From positions 1,426,001 to 1,490,000 of the forward strand of contig JANFAH010000005.1 in assembly GCA_024663395.1 (NCBI GenBank): DNA of 64,000 nucleotides. Direction: 5' to 3'. Each line of letters begins with the position of its first letter. Position 1 is the first letter of the stretch. This document shows, piece by piece, positions 12,055-23,238 of this stretch. Below the pieces are notes generated by a model. That model worked only from the letters and a program-made list of their open reading frames with translations. It had not been told where the DNA came from and ran no database searches. This DNA is from Pisolithus tinctorius. Its lineage: Eukaryota > Basidiomycota > Agaricomycetes > Boletales > Pisolithaceae. The position numbers and the translations under genes were made by a program.

Positions 12055-12650
12055 ATGTCTTTGGCACGTCAATTTACTTCTACGCTCCTCAGAAATGTCC
12101 TGCTCTCTTCTTCGTACTGGAGTAGTTCATGTGGAATCCTCAGTCAATCTCCATACACTGCACAATTTGGGGGCAGGTTCATGTCTACCGATCCAATCAG
12201 GTTCGCAGTGCAGGCGTTGCGGAAAGCAGGGCAGTCAAAGTCAAAGCACCTGACTCCCGCCGAAGCCTGGGCCCAGAGGAGTGCACTTTTAGACCTTTCA
12301 CCACCAGCCGATGCTTATGCTGGTCAGTCTCGTCGGGCGGAACACGGGTCACAACTTAAAATGCATTTACAGGCAGGAGGATACCGGTCAACTCGGATTT
12401 GCGGTCCGCATTTCTGAAGCTCTCTAGACGCCTTCAGAAGAACTCAGTCTTTAGAGAATGGAAGTCGGCCCTCCGCCACGAAAAAAGAGGCATTAAGAGG
12501 AGCCGTCTCCGCAGTGAGAGGTGGAGGAGGCGCTTTGCGGACGAGGTATGCATCCCAGCTTCGAGCAGGCCGCAGAACTCACGCATGACACACCTTCTGA
12601 AGGTCAGAAAGAAGGTGCAGCTGGTCAGTACGATTCGCCGGCGGGCATGA
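12055..12650 (+). CDS. mrp21: Mitochondrial ribosomal protein bS21m (Mrp21)
   Basis: Small-subunit mitoribosomal protein of the bacterial S21 family. Exon 1 begins MSLARQFTSTLLRNVLLSS, a good mitochondrial presequence, and ends AYAG; a GTCAGT...TACAG intron of about 60 nt leads into RRIPVNSDLRSAFLKLSRR, then NSVFREWKSALRHEKRG and KRSRLRSERWRRRFADE. That very basic block with the RR-L-Q and KR-R-R-SERWRRRF pattern is the S21 signature. A 57-nt stop-free intron at 12546-12602 probably separates the last exon (VRKKVQLVSTIRRRA). About 160 residues. An upstream in-frame ATG at 12019 would add 12 residues that fit a presequence less well. Confidence 0.82.
12546..12602 (+). other. In-frame 57-nt intron in mrp21
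   Basis: GTATGC at 12546 and a terminal GAAG at 12602 enclose 57 stop-free nucleotides. The retained reading inserts CIPASSRPQNSR-type sequence, unlike the basic surroundings, so I take it as an intron. Retention would still give an in-frame protein. Confidence 0.55.
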
Positions 12651-14092
12651 ACAAACCCTGTTTACCTGTAGTGGAGCGGGAACGTGACAGAGGGACCTTT
12701 CTTGAGTTGCTACACAACTCTAAATCATTCATTTGGATGCAGTGTTTCCTGGGATTCACGATCTGTGAACGGGTGTGTACTGAATGCGTCGCGTCAGAAA
12801 GATGGCATGTGTAGTGTGCTTAACGGCAATTCCATGGTCTGACGCTTCTAGGCCTTCACGCACTCTTTACAATTGATTGAACATCAGATCCTATCTTTTG
12901 GTAAATCCTGATGCATGGCGTACACCGCCGAGACAACGTGCCCGCCACGATGCTACAGTTAGATAATTTTCACCCTCTATCATGGCACCCGGGGATGCTA
13001 AACATTTAAATTTTGCGTGTGGCGCAACCTCATGGTGAATCGCATTCCATTAAAGGGGTAGTTAGTGGGATTCTTTCAGCGGCCATTTAGACGGCATGTT
13101 CGATGTGTGAAGATTGGTCGACGCCAGGATTACCCGTTGAATGAAAGAGGCGTTGAGTGACTGAAAAATTATTCAGTAAAATATTGAGATCCGGAAGCAG
13201 GTGCGGGACCTTCGCTTCCCCCAGTCCCTGAATAGAGTGACATAGGAAATGCGATTTCCACGCTTGCACGTTTGTGATATCCGCCGAACACACTTAAGAG
13301 CCAGTGGTCCAGTCATGCAGCATTATAGACCCGAAACAAAATCCGCCATACCCTCAGACGTAGCAGATACCGTGTCAGCCTAAAGAATGTGTCACAACGT
13401 TGGTCCATTATTCTCGTGACGCGTTTTGGGTCGAGCTCACCGTGCGTGGTGTACGCGCCTCTAGGTCATCGATGGTCGATACCACACTGTGTGTGGTCAC
13501 TTCATCGGCATGCATTCGGAAGTACACGATTGTTTACGACCCAACTGTCTGTTCAGTAGAAGACACTTGCACTCTGGTAAGGTGGAGCTCGTTCCGAACG
13601 CCTGTCTTGCTCAATCTGCAACAGTAGGATCGTGCAAGTCACAATCGTGTATCAGGCTGATGGCATTGCCTGTAAAAAATCCCATTCGGATCAGCCCTAC
13701 GAACTGTTGTGATTGTATAGTCATCGAGAGAGCTGGAGCAGCGGCTGCGCGGTCGTGAGACAGTTCAAACTTCAAAAGCGTTGGCACTGGCTTGCCGACT
13801 GGGTCTTCGAGTAACCTAACTACATCTTATAATAGTTGTACGGGCGTATAATGGCTTTTGGGATTTGGGATGGATGGGAGTACTAATAGCTTGGGTATAA
13901 ACAAAAGTAAATTACCTTGCACTGATATGTATCTATGATTGGCACGCCCTGTTATGGACTACCTTGTTTTTTTTGGTCGCCCGTTGTTGGACCGCGTTGA
14001 GTATAAAGCGTACAACATCGCTTTGATCATGTCGCTGTACTATTTGACCTGCGTCGCTTTACCTGGACATCTGACCCGCTGCCCCTTCCGAC
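12651..14092. other. Intergenic, nothing convincing
   Basis: About 1.4 kb without a supportable gene. Open frames here are short, overlap on both strands and show no recognisable motif or helix pattern. The stretch 13800-13990 is AT-richer (TATAATAGT, TATAAAGCG near 14000) and may hold promoter elements for the gene to the right. Confidence 0.5.
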
Positions 14093-15326
14093 ATGAGAGC
14101 TACGGATAATCTGCGCTACTACTTACACGAAGCACGACTTCCGGATATGCACCACGGCCCACCTGTCGCCAGTAGGACAGAGTTTCTCCCCGATAGTCTG
14201 GGCATTCGTCCGCGACGCTATCGCAGGCTCGAAGCTGTCCACCCCATTGATGTGGAACTCCTCGGTGATATGGTATTTGGATGTAAGTCCTGTATTGATC
14301 CAGAAACACCCTCCTGACTGTAAACAGGGACCGAAGTCTACACACCTTCGACGCCATTGGGTGTCCACGACGAAGATGAAAGGACAGGGGAACGGTTTAC
14401 CGTTTCATGCAAGCCTTGCTTCTCCATACCTTCCTTACCACTGGGCAGAGCCAACGACATGGAACGGTATTTGCCAACCTTTCGGATGCATTCAGCTACC
14501 TGATTGCAGTAACAAGGGTATCGACATGGATAGACAATTTCCCGCTAGAAAGCGTCCTGCGGACGATGCATTTGCTTTATCCTGAATCTAGATCCTTCCG
14601 ATTCTCGTTTTGCAACGAGAGCTCCGCGCAGCCATCTTTCAGAAAATTGTCGTGGTCGGAAATCTCCATGACTGATAGTAGCAGGAGCAAACGCATCAAT
14701 GACACATTATCTCTGTTTTCTTTTGCTCCGTGGGTGCTTTCGGAGGAGGAGTTGCAAGGTTTTGTTCGTCCCCAACGGGTGGGTAAACTTGGTCACACAA
14801 CTGCAACTGCAGCCTCTGACCGGGCTTCACCCAGTTTCCACAACAACGAAGGGCTCAGGCTTGCTCAAGCGAGCTCAAGCGTTATCCCTTTCAAGAGCAA
14901 GAATGGTTGTGGAGCAAGGTTTGTGTTGGACCGTAGCGCCAGGCAATGCACTGACTTGTATTGGAGGTGTGGGATTCGTGTTTTTCCAGCGACTGTCGGT
15001 GGTTTGTGGTCACCACATACAAACATTGGGTGTTTGGCGTATTTTCACCGGGTGAGCACGCAGCATCTGTGAAGTGTCATTTCTCATGCGGCGCATTAGA
15101 CTGGACCGATGTCTTTGTCTCCCCTCTTTACAGATATGATAGCTGCGACCCAACAATATTGGAACTCTTACTCTTCTGGGTGGCGTCGGCTATGGGCTAC
15201 GAGGGTGGTTGGATACCTCCAGAAATTCGTGCTGAATCCAAGCTTCCTATTCAATGCTTAAGCGCAACAGTCACGGATTTGTTTTTCAACGTATCCAAAG
15301 CGATGGCCGTGCTTGTATACCAATAG
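14093..15326 (+). CDS. Unknown multi-exon protein (possibly degenerate)
   Basis: I do not recognise the product. A plausible reading starts MRATDNLRYYLHEARLPDMH at 14093, splices at 14283 (GTAAGT to AACAG) into WTEVYTPSTPLGVHDEDERT, and later pieces read SVLRTMHLLYPESRSF, DTLSLFSFAPWVLSEEELQ, ARMVVEQGLCWTVAPGNALT and, near the end, FVSPLYRYDSCDPTILELLL and FWVASAMGYEGGWIPPEIRA. The last two blocks look like conserved protein. The pieces lie in different frames and not all junctions have good splice sites, so part of the gene may be decayed or the sequence may carry frameshifts. It is convergent with the cyclin gene. Confidence 0.35.
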
Positions 15327-15531
15327 CGACTGGACCGATTGCCGAATAACGACCCCTACGCTTCAGCCTTCGAGTCACTACATAGAGAGCTCAAGTTGGA
15401 TAGTTATACTCAAAATGCGATCTTCGCTCAATCCCCAAGGCCAGACCCACACACGGGCCAGACCAACGTCTCCAAGTCGTGTACTGTCGACCGGAAGCAT
15501 TTCGCGAGGCCGATTTCACCGTAAAGTGCCT

Positions 15532-16958
15532 TCAACTGAGGCCTCTTCGAGAGGGAATTCTCGGATGAGATCCCGGAGATTCCGGTGCTGGTTTCGTCGT
15601 TGAACTTGAGTGGGACGGGGTTAATGGTGCTGAGGATGCGTATTGAGAAGATTCTGGTGTCTGACCATCATTCGTGACCGGAGGGACTGGAGGCAAAAGC
15701 TGCGCAAAAGGTTCATAAAGTTTTAATTGCCGGCCATGCGTCGGAGGTTGTATCTAGAGAGAATTCCTACTGAGCTGAATGGTTATCATTCAAAAACGTC
15801 GACTGACCGACGCTAGCAGCGATATGTAGGGATTGCTGTGGAAGTCTTGTGCAGCGTAGAAGTCAAGCAGTATGGTGAGAGCATCTAGAGGGCGTTGGGC
15901 TAACCTGATCGAGAAAAAAAAAGGAGCTGCAGCCTAACCGGTGACATGCCGTAGATCCGTCTCGTCGAAACCAAAATACTCGACTGCAAACCTTGATACG
16001 TCTGGAGAAGCCGGTTTGTGGGAGGGTGGAGTTGGGAGAGATGCGGAAGGTGGGGAGAGGGATATGCGAGCATCCAAGGAGGGTGAGTGCAGTCCATCCG
16101 CTGCACGCTGTGCCAATATGATGCACGCCGCTGCAATAATACGAGGGCCAAACAGTATACATAGCGGGGTCCGATACCTGTCTCAAGGAAAATTGTAAGG
16201 GGCCTTGCTGACACTAGTCAGCGACTTACGAATCATGAGCAATACTCCATGCATAATCCTGAACTTTTGTGTTGGTTTGCCCAGCATCAAAGAGTTCCAC
16301 CAGAATAAAATGCGGGCTGATCGTTACGAAGTCGAAGCATAATGCCTCAAGTAAAATTTCCTCAGCCAGCAAGATCGCAGTCTGCTGGTTCTCAACCTCC
16401 TGCAGAGATTATAAGAATCGGGGACATCATTCACACAGCAAAGGATACTCGCCAAGCTCTCATTGGGGATATGGGCCACATCGACACCGGTGATTTTGGA
16501 CTGAAATACCCGTGCAACATCACGTAGCTTTCTGCCACACTCCTCCGTCTTTGTGGCGAGAAATATGCAGGCAGCAGCAATATCCTAATTAATGTTCGGG
16601 TATGTGTGAGTGGGATAGAAACACCGAGACAGTACTTGTCTGTGATAATCCTCCATAGAGAACCTCATGAAGAAGCGATGGAACCAGGTTGCGGCGGTGA
16701 ACATTGCTGATGAAGGTCTGCAGAAAATAATGGGAATGCGTGAACAGGTCTAGTCAACATCACAGTACTGAGAAAGAAAAGTCCTGACAATCCGAGGGAA
16801 GAGCCAAGGCGGAACAAGAACTCGACGCCCCTGGCACGGTCATATAGTTCTTTCCCAATTGTATAGTTTGACGTCTCCACACTTGGCATATGCTGCAGAG
16901 CTTCGACAGGGAATGTCCATTGGGCAGAAACGCCGGTATCTTGAGTTGATGTGGTCAT
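15532..16958 (-). CDS. Cyclin of the K/T (Pch1/P-TEFb) type
   Basis: Regulatory cyclin, most similar in pattern to the transcriptional cyclins K/T and fission-yeast Pch1, partners of Cdk9/Cdk12 that phosphorylate the RNA polymerase II CTD. From the start MTTSTQDTGVSAQWTFPVEA the exons read ELYDRARGVEFLFRLGSSLG, then SSAMFTAATWFHRFFMRFSM, then DIAAACIFLATKTEECGRKL and RDVARVFQSK: the first cyclin box with the MATA..FHRF and FLATKxEE motifs. EEILLEALCFDFVTISPHF opens the second fold, continued by LGPRIIAAACIILAQRAADG and VEYFGFDETDLRHVTG. The Ser/Pro-rich C-terminus ends HPRIPSRRGLS before a TGA at 15532. About 370 residues and six or more short introns. A CACGTG site lies 44 bp upstream of the ATG. 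Confidence 0.82.
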
Positions 16959-19435
16959 ACGGTAGGGAGTGGGTGAGACCCTGCAGAGGTCATCCCCAGG
17001 TCACGTGCGCCTCATGTACGGATCGACAACTCGCGATTTGGACATCTGCATCGACGCAGTCTTAATAATACTAGTAGTATAGCCCTCGTATCAATGATTA
17101 TCCTGTCAATAGCATACGATATTCACTCCCCCGTTTCCCCCCTCGCCCTCCATACACCGCACCACAACGATGATACGACAGTAATGTTTACGTAATGGTA
17201 AAAAAAATGAGTAGGTCGGCGAGTTGATATTGACCTATCTGATAGATCCCAGTGGCACACTTCTATCCTTATGCGAATTACAGCAACAGTCCCTCTGCCG
17301 CGTGAGTCATTTTCGCCAATACTCAGCGATATCGCAGAAACCAACTTCTGCGCCATAGCCCCGGTTAGGGGAATATGCCACATATCTCGAGATCACATCC
17401 ACTTTGGCCTTGACAGACGGCCACCATCTCACGGCCAAATATCATGTCGGGGGCGAGGCCTGGCGAGGCTCCGACGACGATATTAAAAGGAAGAATTAGG
17501 CTCACTTATTGATTTTCTAATTGATGTTACACGGCGTGTGCTGAAATGTCACTCACACACGGCAATGCCGTCTCCGCATCCTTCTGGATTTCCCTCTCCA
17601 TTCCAATGGTATTCATCTTTATGAAATAATCCCTTTCTGGTCTGTCGACGGGCTGCAGATATGCTCGAAGCTCATGCCACGTCATAGTATCCATCCTCTG
17701 ATGACTACACGCAGTATCCCGCCTCTGATCCCAATTCCCCACCAGAGTCCTCGGTCTCTGTCTTAGCGCCATTGAATTCTTAATTATCTTTTGGGTCTAC
17801 AGGAGCAAGTGATCCCTGCCACGGCAACGGACTCGAGTTTATGGTATCCTTCCCGCCTGTATACATCGGGGACAGATGGCGTCGATCCTTGGGTCTAGAT
17901 ATCGGGTTCCGTCAACGCCTGCTGAAAACAGTCTCAAGATAGTAGCCGTCGACTACACTCACTATATTGCTGCGGAAATTGGCGGCTACAGAATGTCAGG
18001 AGTCAGTTAACTCTGTCGGTGCAAAAGGCGACGTATTTACTATTGCCAGCAGGAGTTCATACAGCCTGGCGGAACGCAAGTGCTTGGGTGTGTAGAGCTG
18101 AACTTGCAATATCGGTTGTCGCATTGGATCTGTGGTCGTGTGAGGCACGGCCAGACCGCAAGTTCATTCACCAACCATCTCGTCAGGCTACATCACGTAT
18201 GGTCAGAGATCTCTTAGCTTTGTCGGATGGACGTGAACTGACCAGGTCGTAGGCGTGTCCGCAGACTTTGTAGGTATTCTGAACTCTGTCAGAGGAAGAG
18301 ACAAGGTGAGCGGCCCTGTAGGATGGGTCGTGTGCCTGTGAGCCTGACCTTCGCCAGTGACACATAGAGAGCACGATGGAGGGGGAAAGATAGCTTGAAA
18401 CTCGGTTTCGGCTCGTGTTTTAAACTGCAGGATAAGAGACTACGAAAATTCGAGAAAGCTATGACATATCTTCACCCAGCACTTATCATCGACTCGGCAG
18501 GTTAGAATATCCCCGAACAGCTATCTGCGCGATGGCATCGAGGTGCACGAGGAAACCACCGGGTACTGCAAGGGCATAGCTATTTTGGTGTTAAAGTTGA
18601 ATCGTGGCACACGATATCATATCGTGCGCTGCTATTCGACAATGTGAGATGAAATAGCCCCGTACTTATCTCTCTCATGGAGAGCGTATCCGCCAAAAGC
18701 TTAAACCAAAAAGAGCTAAATGTAAAACCTCCGGCCCACGCCTGGCTGGACTCCATGGCAGGATTAGGGGAGGGCAGATAAAAGTGTCGAAATGGAAGTC
18801 CATAGAGCTGGCATCGATGGCTTCGAAGTGTGTACTTATCTCTCTCCGGGACGGTATACCGAATGTCAGGCCGCTACTGCATGCCTTTCCTCGGTGTTAA
18901 CACTCATATTGGTAGTGTGCCACTCACCGCGTTGTCGGAGCCTAATTAGCTATCAGAGCACTCTCGCCTCCGAGGGTGTAATGCATCCCCACAACAACAT
19001 CGGTTGAACTCGTTGAATCTTCTGTGGTGGTCGGTGTGGTTCGAACGCAACAACCCACAGTGTCGCCGTCGCTTTGTAGTTAATCATGAAAGTCTCACTT
19101 ATCCGGGGAAAAATCATCTTTATCGACACGGCATCAGTTTAATGAGCCAACATATTGGGACATTCTTTCGTGTCTTACATGGCACATACACATGTTAGCC
19201 GTGCTGAAAAACGTCGACGATCGAAATAAAATCCTTGATAATTCATTAGGGAGTTATCTCAAACTCTATCGCGTGCCCAGTATACTATTAACGTGGACAA
19301 ACCCAGTCAAATTCAGCCCGCAAACATCCCCACAAGGTACTGGCTCACTCCTTCAGGAGTCAGACTACCAACATCCGAAAACACCAATGTTATGAGATCG
19401 GGCCTGCGAAGGTCATGAGGAAAGAAAGTCAGTGA
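16959..19435. other. Long intergenic region with one weak small ORF
   Basis: No confident gene. At 17772-17527 on the minus strand a frame begins MALRQRPRTLVGNWDQRRD and runs TWHELRAYLQPVDRPERDYF to ETALPC, followed by a GTGAGT; a possible second exon about 17480-17380 reads NIVVGASPGLAPDMIFGREM. It could be a small uncharacterised gene but has no recognisable domain. From about 17800 to 19400 only short, motif-free frames are present. Confidence 0.35.
17002..17007. promoter_or_regulatory. CACGTG E-box upstream of the cyclin gene
   Basis: TCACGTG, 44 bp upstream of the ATG at 16958. Candidate bHLH-factor site by analogy with Cbf1/USF elements. Confidence 0.3.
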
Positions 19436-20749
19436 TTATAAGTTATGTCGCGACCTTGTGTAATCCACATCCGGGTTACGAGCGATCTGCTCTTGTGTCA
19501 TGTACCTAGTTTGGCTTGACGTCAATGTCGAAGCATTTCGTTCCTCCGCTGTAATCGGTTGCTCTTTGAGTGGGACGGGATGTTTACGACACGGGGTTGG
19601 AGCCGCCATCAAGGGGAATGACAGGATGTTGGGTCTATGAGTGGGAAGATCGTACTGCGATAGCGGAAATAGTCGATGAAATTTGTAGCTGAAGATAGGA
19701 GATAATCCACGTCAGCACAGGCATCCCCCACAGTCATGTCATTCATACCTTTCAGCCAGGGCATAGAATGGGACATTTGCAGCTTTGGCGATAATGGCTA
19801 TTTGATTGCTACCCACTGCATTTATCAAGCCGCCGCTCTCCACTACGGCCTCCGAGCCAACGAGAACGAAGTCGATCTTGTTCATCGCGTACGCAACGGC
19901 GGAGTCGAGAACGACGGTGCATGGAATACCGGCCGCTGTGAGTTCTTCGTACGTTCGCAGGCTGGCAAATATATATATATATATATGAATGAGCGTGTTC
20001 CATGAATGACAAGACATATTTCCAACCCAAGGCCACGAGGTCTCGCCTCGGTGACATAGACAGATATACGCTTTCTCTCGTGAGCACACAAGAGAGTTTT
20101 CATCACCACTCTTGAATATGAGTGAGTCAGTATCTTGCTCCGATAGCGTGAGGTCTGGAATAACGGATGATGAACGTGGAGCTCTCACGACTGAGTCATC
20201 TTTGATGAATTCAAGAGCAAGCCGAGCGATCTTTTGGCGGTATGTCAGGGCCTCGTTGGCATATTGTTGTCCTTGCCTGACAAGCTCCTTCTTGAGATCG
20301 GAGAAACTCTCGGGATAGAATAAGAAAAGAGTAGTCCTATGGTGTTGAGGACAATGAGGCTCACGTCGGAATCGTGGGGGAAAAGAGTAACAAAAGCGAT
20401 GAATAGTTCGCAGCCAGCATTGAGGCTAATAGGATTGGGAGTCCGCTCATTTAGAACTTTGGCGCCGTCATTTAGGGCCTTGACGAGCTCGAACATCGTT
20501 CCCGCTAACAATGAGTGTTATTCTTCAAGAGAATGCTGTTATGTTGGAAAGATACCGTCAGATCTCTGGACTAGCTCTGTCAAGGCGAGAATCGCTGCCA
20601 GAGGCGTGGATATCTGTGACATCGGGACTCTTCTTATGCACGAACCTGGTGTGGAGATCACAACATACCTCTTCATCTTTCAGAATGGACTGATATGTAG
20701 TCCAGATGTCAAAAACATCTTTTGTGGTGGCTTCTGTTGTTGCGGCCAT
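19436..20749 (-). CDS. gcn3: Translation initiation factor eIF2B subunit alpha (Gcn3)
   Basis: Regulatory alpha subunit of the eIF2B guanine-nucleotide exchange factor; in yeast it senses phosphorylated eIF2 and so links Gcn2 to GCN4 translation. The start MAATTEATTKDVFDIWTTYQ at 20749 leads to SILKDEE; then ELVKALNDGAKVLNERT and LNAGCELFIAFVTLFP; RISVYVTEARPRGLG; ELTAAGIPCTVVLDSAVAYA; MNKIDFVLVGSEAVVESGGL with NAVGSNQIAIIAKAANVPFY, all hallmark eIF2B alpha/beta/delta core motifs. The C-terminal exon reads SYKFHRLFPLSQYDLP and ends TRSRHNL at 19436. An in-frame ATG at 20791 would add 14 residues. An intron between the RPRGLG and ELTAAG exons contains an (AT)9 run. About 340 residues. Confidence 0.9.
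19969..19986. repeat. (AT)9 microsatellite inside a gcn3 intron
   Basis: Eighteen nucleotides of pure AT dinucleotide repeat within the intron between the exons encoding RPRGLG and ELTAAG. Length polymorphism would be expected between strains. Confidence 0.9.
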
Positions 20750-20807
20750 GCGAGTACTTATCGGTTTGAGAACCGGTGACTCCTCGGACAATTGGCGTAG
20801 ATCATGT

Positions 20808-20813
20808 CACGTG
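20808..20813. promoter_or_regulatory. CACGTG within a 10-bp palindrome upstream of gcn3
   Basis: GTCACGTGAC (20806-20815) is a perfect palindrome containing the CACGTG core, about 60 bp upstream of the preferred ATG (17 bp upstream of the alternative ATG at 20791). It matches the extended Cbf1/USF-type core; function is inferred. Confidence 0.4.
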
Positions 20814-20923
20814 ACGGCGCATGGGCGGCTTTACGGACTCGTCCGTGCTAGCGCCAAAGACTTGACTTCGCTACGTCCGTCACGTACAATATTGTCATAT
20901 CATAAGACCAATGTTGGGATGGT

Positions 20924-21247
20924 ATGTTAAGAGACAGGAATGTCCGGGGTGGCTCTGTTAGCGAGACAATGGCGATGGGTTGGGACCAGAAGAAGCCTGC
21001 CCGGCGGGACTGGGAGCGGAAATGGGGCTTCTTGTCGGTTCTGCATGTCGTTGCAAAGACGGATGGGGCTCAAGTTGTTACCGTTGCCAAGGAAGACATT
21101 TGCGGTCATTCTTCGGAAGCTATTGTGGATGGATTGGCGCGCTCCAGCCAAATACTTGACAATGACAGCAAGGATAAACGGTTAAAGGACCTGCTAGGTC
21201 CGAGCGCTGGTTTCTCGGAAGACGACGAACTGGTTCGACTATCATAA
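20924..21247 (+). CDS. Small hypothetical protein
   Basis: An open frame of 107 codons, beginning MLRDRNVRGGSVSETMAMGW, then WERKWGFLSVLHVVAKTDGA, and ending with a charged tail LKDLLGPSAGFSEDDELVRL. The C-terminal half has natural-looking composition, but a second plus-strand frame and a minus-strand frame are open over the same stretch. No family recognised. It is divergent from gcn3. Confidence 0.3.
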   Translation: MLRDRNVRGGSVSETMAMGWDQKKPARRDWERKWGFLSVLHVVAKTDGAQVVTVAKEDICGHSSEAIVDGLARSSQILDNDSKDKRLKDLLGPSAGFSEDDELVRLS

Positions 21248-21582
21248 TAGCAACCAAGGACACATGGGGACAATGTGTAATAATCTGGCATGAAAACTGA
21301 TTCCCGAAATGCACAGGATAATGGATCAAAACGTGGGAAGCAGAGAGTGAGAAAGAAGGCTTGTCATCGAAACACGTTTAACGTGCAGCGGGCAGAAAAA
21401 CGCCATTTTTATGTCGCACCAATCGGTCGCGATTGCCAGGGCCAATTATAGTGGCGGGACCCACGCCCGCCAGCGCCCGTCCTTGAAAAGGTCGAGACAG
21501 ACGTGCCCATTCTCCCCTCCCTCCTCGACGTCACCTCCCGCTGCCCTTGATCCTTACACACATCACCTACCTACAGTGTCCG

Positions 21583-21640
21583 GTATGTTCTCCCTATAAA
21601 TGTCTCCGTTTCCTTTCCTTTCTTCTAAACCTTCACCCAG
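21583..21640 (+). other. Probable 5'-UTR intron before the 21660 gene
   Basis: GTATGT at 21583, a branch-like TTCTAAAC near 21622-21629 and CACCCAG ending at 21640 form a 58-nt intron of the size usual here. Its removal takes out the ATG at 21600, so translation would start at 21660. Confidence 0.6.
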
Positions 21641-21659
21641 AAAATCATCCCCGTCCGCC

Positions 21660-22295
21660 ATGCAGACACCCCCTTCTTCCACTGCCCAAGTCCATTTTTC
21701 CAGCGATGTCCGTAACATGGACAGCTGGGCACGTCGCACGGGCATCCCTCTCACCACTGCGGACGCATTAGGTACTACCTATGCCCGCGCTCACAAGTGG
21801 CTGCTTGCCTTGAAAAACCAGCTTGTCCAACAGCATGGCTGGCAGGACACGGAGCCTGCTGACCCCCGCATGCTCTTCACTATAGAGGCGCCCTCCCCCT
21901 GGCGCTCTCCGAGCGGCCTTCCTCTTAGCCCCAAGCAGAGACTCCAGCTCCCTATGCATGCTTCTTCCTTCTTCTCCCCTGAGAGGCGCGTTCAGTGGCA
22001 GATGGTCTTTCACTCCGATATTTTTGCTACTCAGCGTCTCATCGTACCGCCTATAAGCGACATCCTGAACCTCATACAATGTCTCCTCACGGGGCTTGTA
22101 ACGCTCGTATACGAGGAACAGCTTCCTCAGGGTGTTTACACGACTACCCGCGGATTACCTTCCGCGCAATGGGTTGACGCCAACCAGACCGCCCTGCTGG
22201 AGATTTTTGGCCGAAATCACTTCAAACAGCTTTGGAAAGCCTCGAGCGACCGTGCCACCTCGTTCAAAGTCGACTTTGAACCTCGGCGCCGTTGA
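21660..22295 (+). CDS. Hypothetical protein, single coding exon, 211 aa
   Basis: Uninterrupted coding exon starting MQTPPSSTAQVHFSSDVRNM and running through WARRTGIPLTTADALGTTYA, ARAHKWLLALKNQLVQQHGW, HSDIFATQRLIVPPISDILN, LIQCLLTGLVTLVYEEQLPQ to FKVDFEPRRR. It is mostly helical and polar, without signal peptide or strong TM segment; the segment LIQCLLTGLVTLVYEE is moderately hydrophobic. I do not recognise a family. The ATG at 21600 is in frame but lies inside a likely 5'-UTR intron, so I use 21660. Lack of introns over 636 nt is unusual beside its neighbours. Confidence 0.6.
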   Translation: MQTPPSSTAQVHFSSDVRNMDSWARRTGIPLTTADALGTTYARAHKWLLALKNQLVQQHGWQDTEPADPRMLFTIEAPSPWRSPSGLPLSPKQRLQLPMHASSFFSPERRVQWQMVFHSDIFATQRLIVPPISDILNLIQCLLTGLVTLVYEEQLPQGVYTTTRGLPSAQWVDANQTALLEIFGRNHFKQLWKASSDRATSFKVDFEPRRR

Positions 22296-23238
22296 GGCAC
22301 GCTCTTGCCCTTACCCAAGTGCCAGGGTTGTGGACCTGTCTTAGCTATGACGCTTCGCTAATCCTAAAAGCGCAACCACCCCCACACGCCCCATCATTCA
22401 CTTCCCACCGCCCTGCGCACCCTTGCCGTCCGCACGCTTTTTCCCTTTAGCCTTGTCACGTACCGCTTCCGTTACGCACTTTTCGCATAATGTTATCCCT
22501 CCAAGTAGACGAACACGGTCATCACTAATGGACGCTATTCACTCCGTACTACCACTCGGCTCCTCTTCTAATACCGTTTAATTGCACTGAGAGTACCTGC
22601 TAGCTGTCGAGAGTCGCAGATACCATGAATGAGAGGCTATCAAAAGCATTGTTCTGACCATCCATCTGGCCATCAACCAGCGGCGACGGTCCGAAACCCT
22701 GGACCCTGCTGTCTCGGGTTCGTAAGCGTTGCACATATAGCTACATAGCTAGTTTGCGACTAAGCACATATGTCGCGCCGTCCAGTTGAGAAAGTACATA
22801 AACAGGAGCGGCCCTGAACGACCCTGCGTAATTTCCGGCTCTTGCAAAGAACTCAACACGCAAAAAGCAGACTTTTCACGATAAGCAACCGGCTCCGAAT
22901 ATGGGAACAATATTATGCATCAGGCAACCCAGAGGGGGTGCCACCGAAGGGCACCACGCTTGAAAGGTGAGGCAGGCAGGGTCTATACACGCCTCTGAGC
23001 ATAATCAGATATGATGCGGCAAGGGTTGGCAATGCGTCCATGCCAACTTTGCAAGCGGGACCTGACGGGTTTTTTTTGTTTGAGTTTGGCCCAACGGCAG
23101 CATGTACATAGAAGAAGACGTTAAGACGGTGTATTCACGTGATCGGGAAGGCGCTGCGATGAGTCGGAAGTAGTTGGTGTCAACCGAATTCATCACTATT
23201 AGCTTGGTTTTTGCTTTGTCCTTTACGATTGCTATTCA
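22296..23238. other. Intergenic, nothing recognised
   Basis: About 940 bp between the small hypothetical gene and the MetAP1 start. Only short frames without motifs. The start of the stretch is C-rich (22376-22450), as expected for a pyrimidine-rich UTR or promoter strand. Confidence 0.5.
23136..23141. promoter_or_regulatory. CACGTG E-box upstream of MetAP1
   Basis: TCACGTGA, 8-bp palindrome, about 98 bp upstream of the ATG at 23239. Candidate bHLH site. Confidence 0.3.

Noticed and set aside
19016..19060. tRNA-like B-box (GGTTCGAACGC near 19035)
   Set aside because: No A-box at the right distance and no cloverleaf could be paired.
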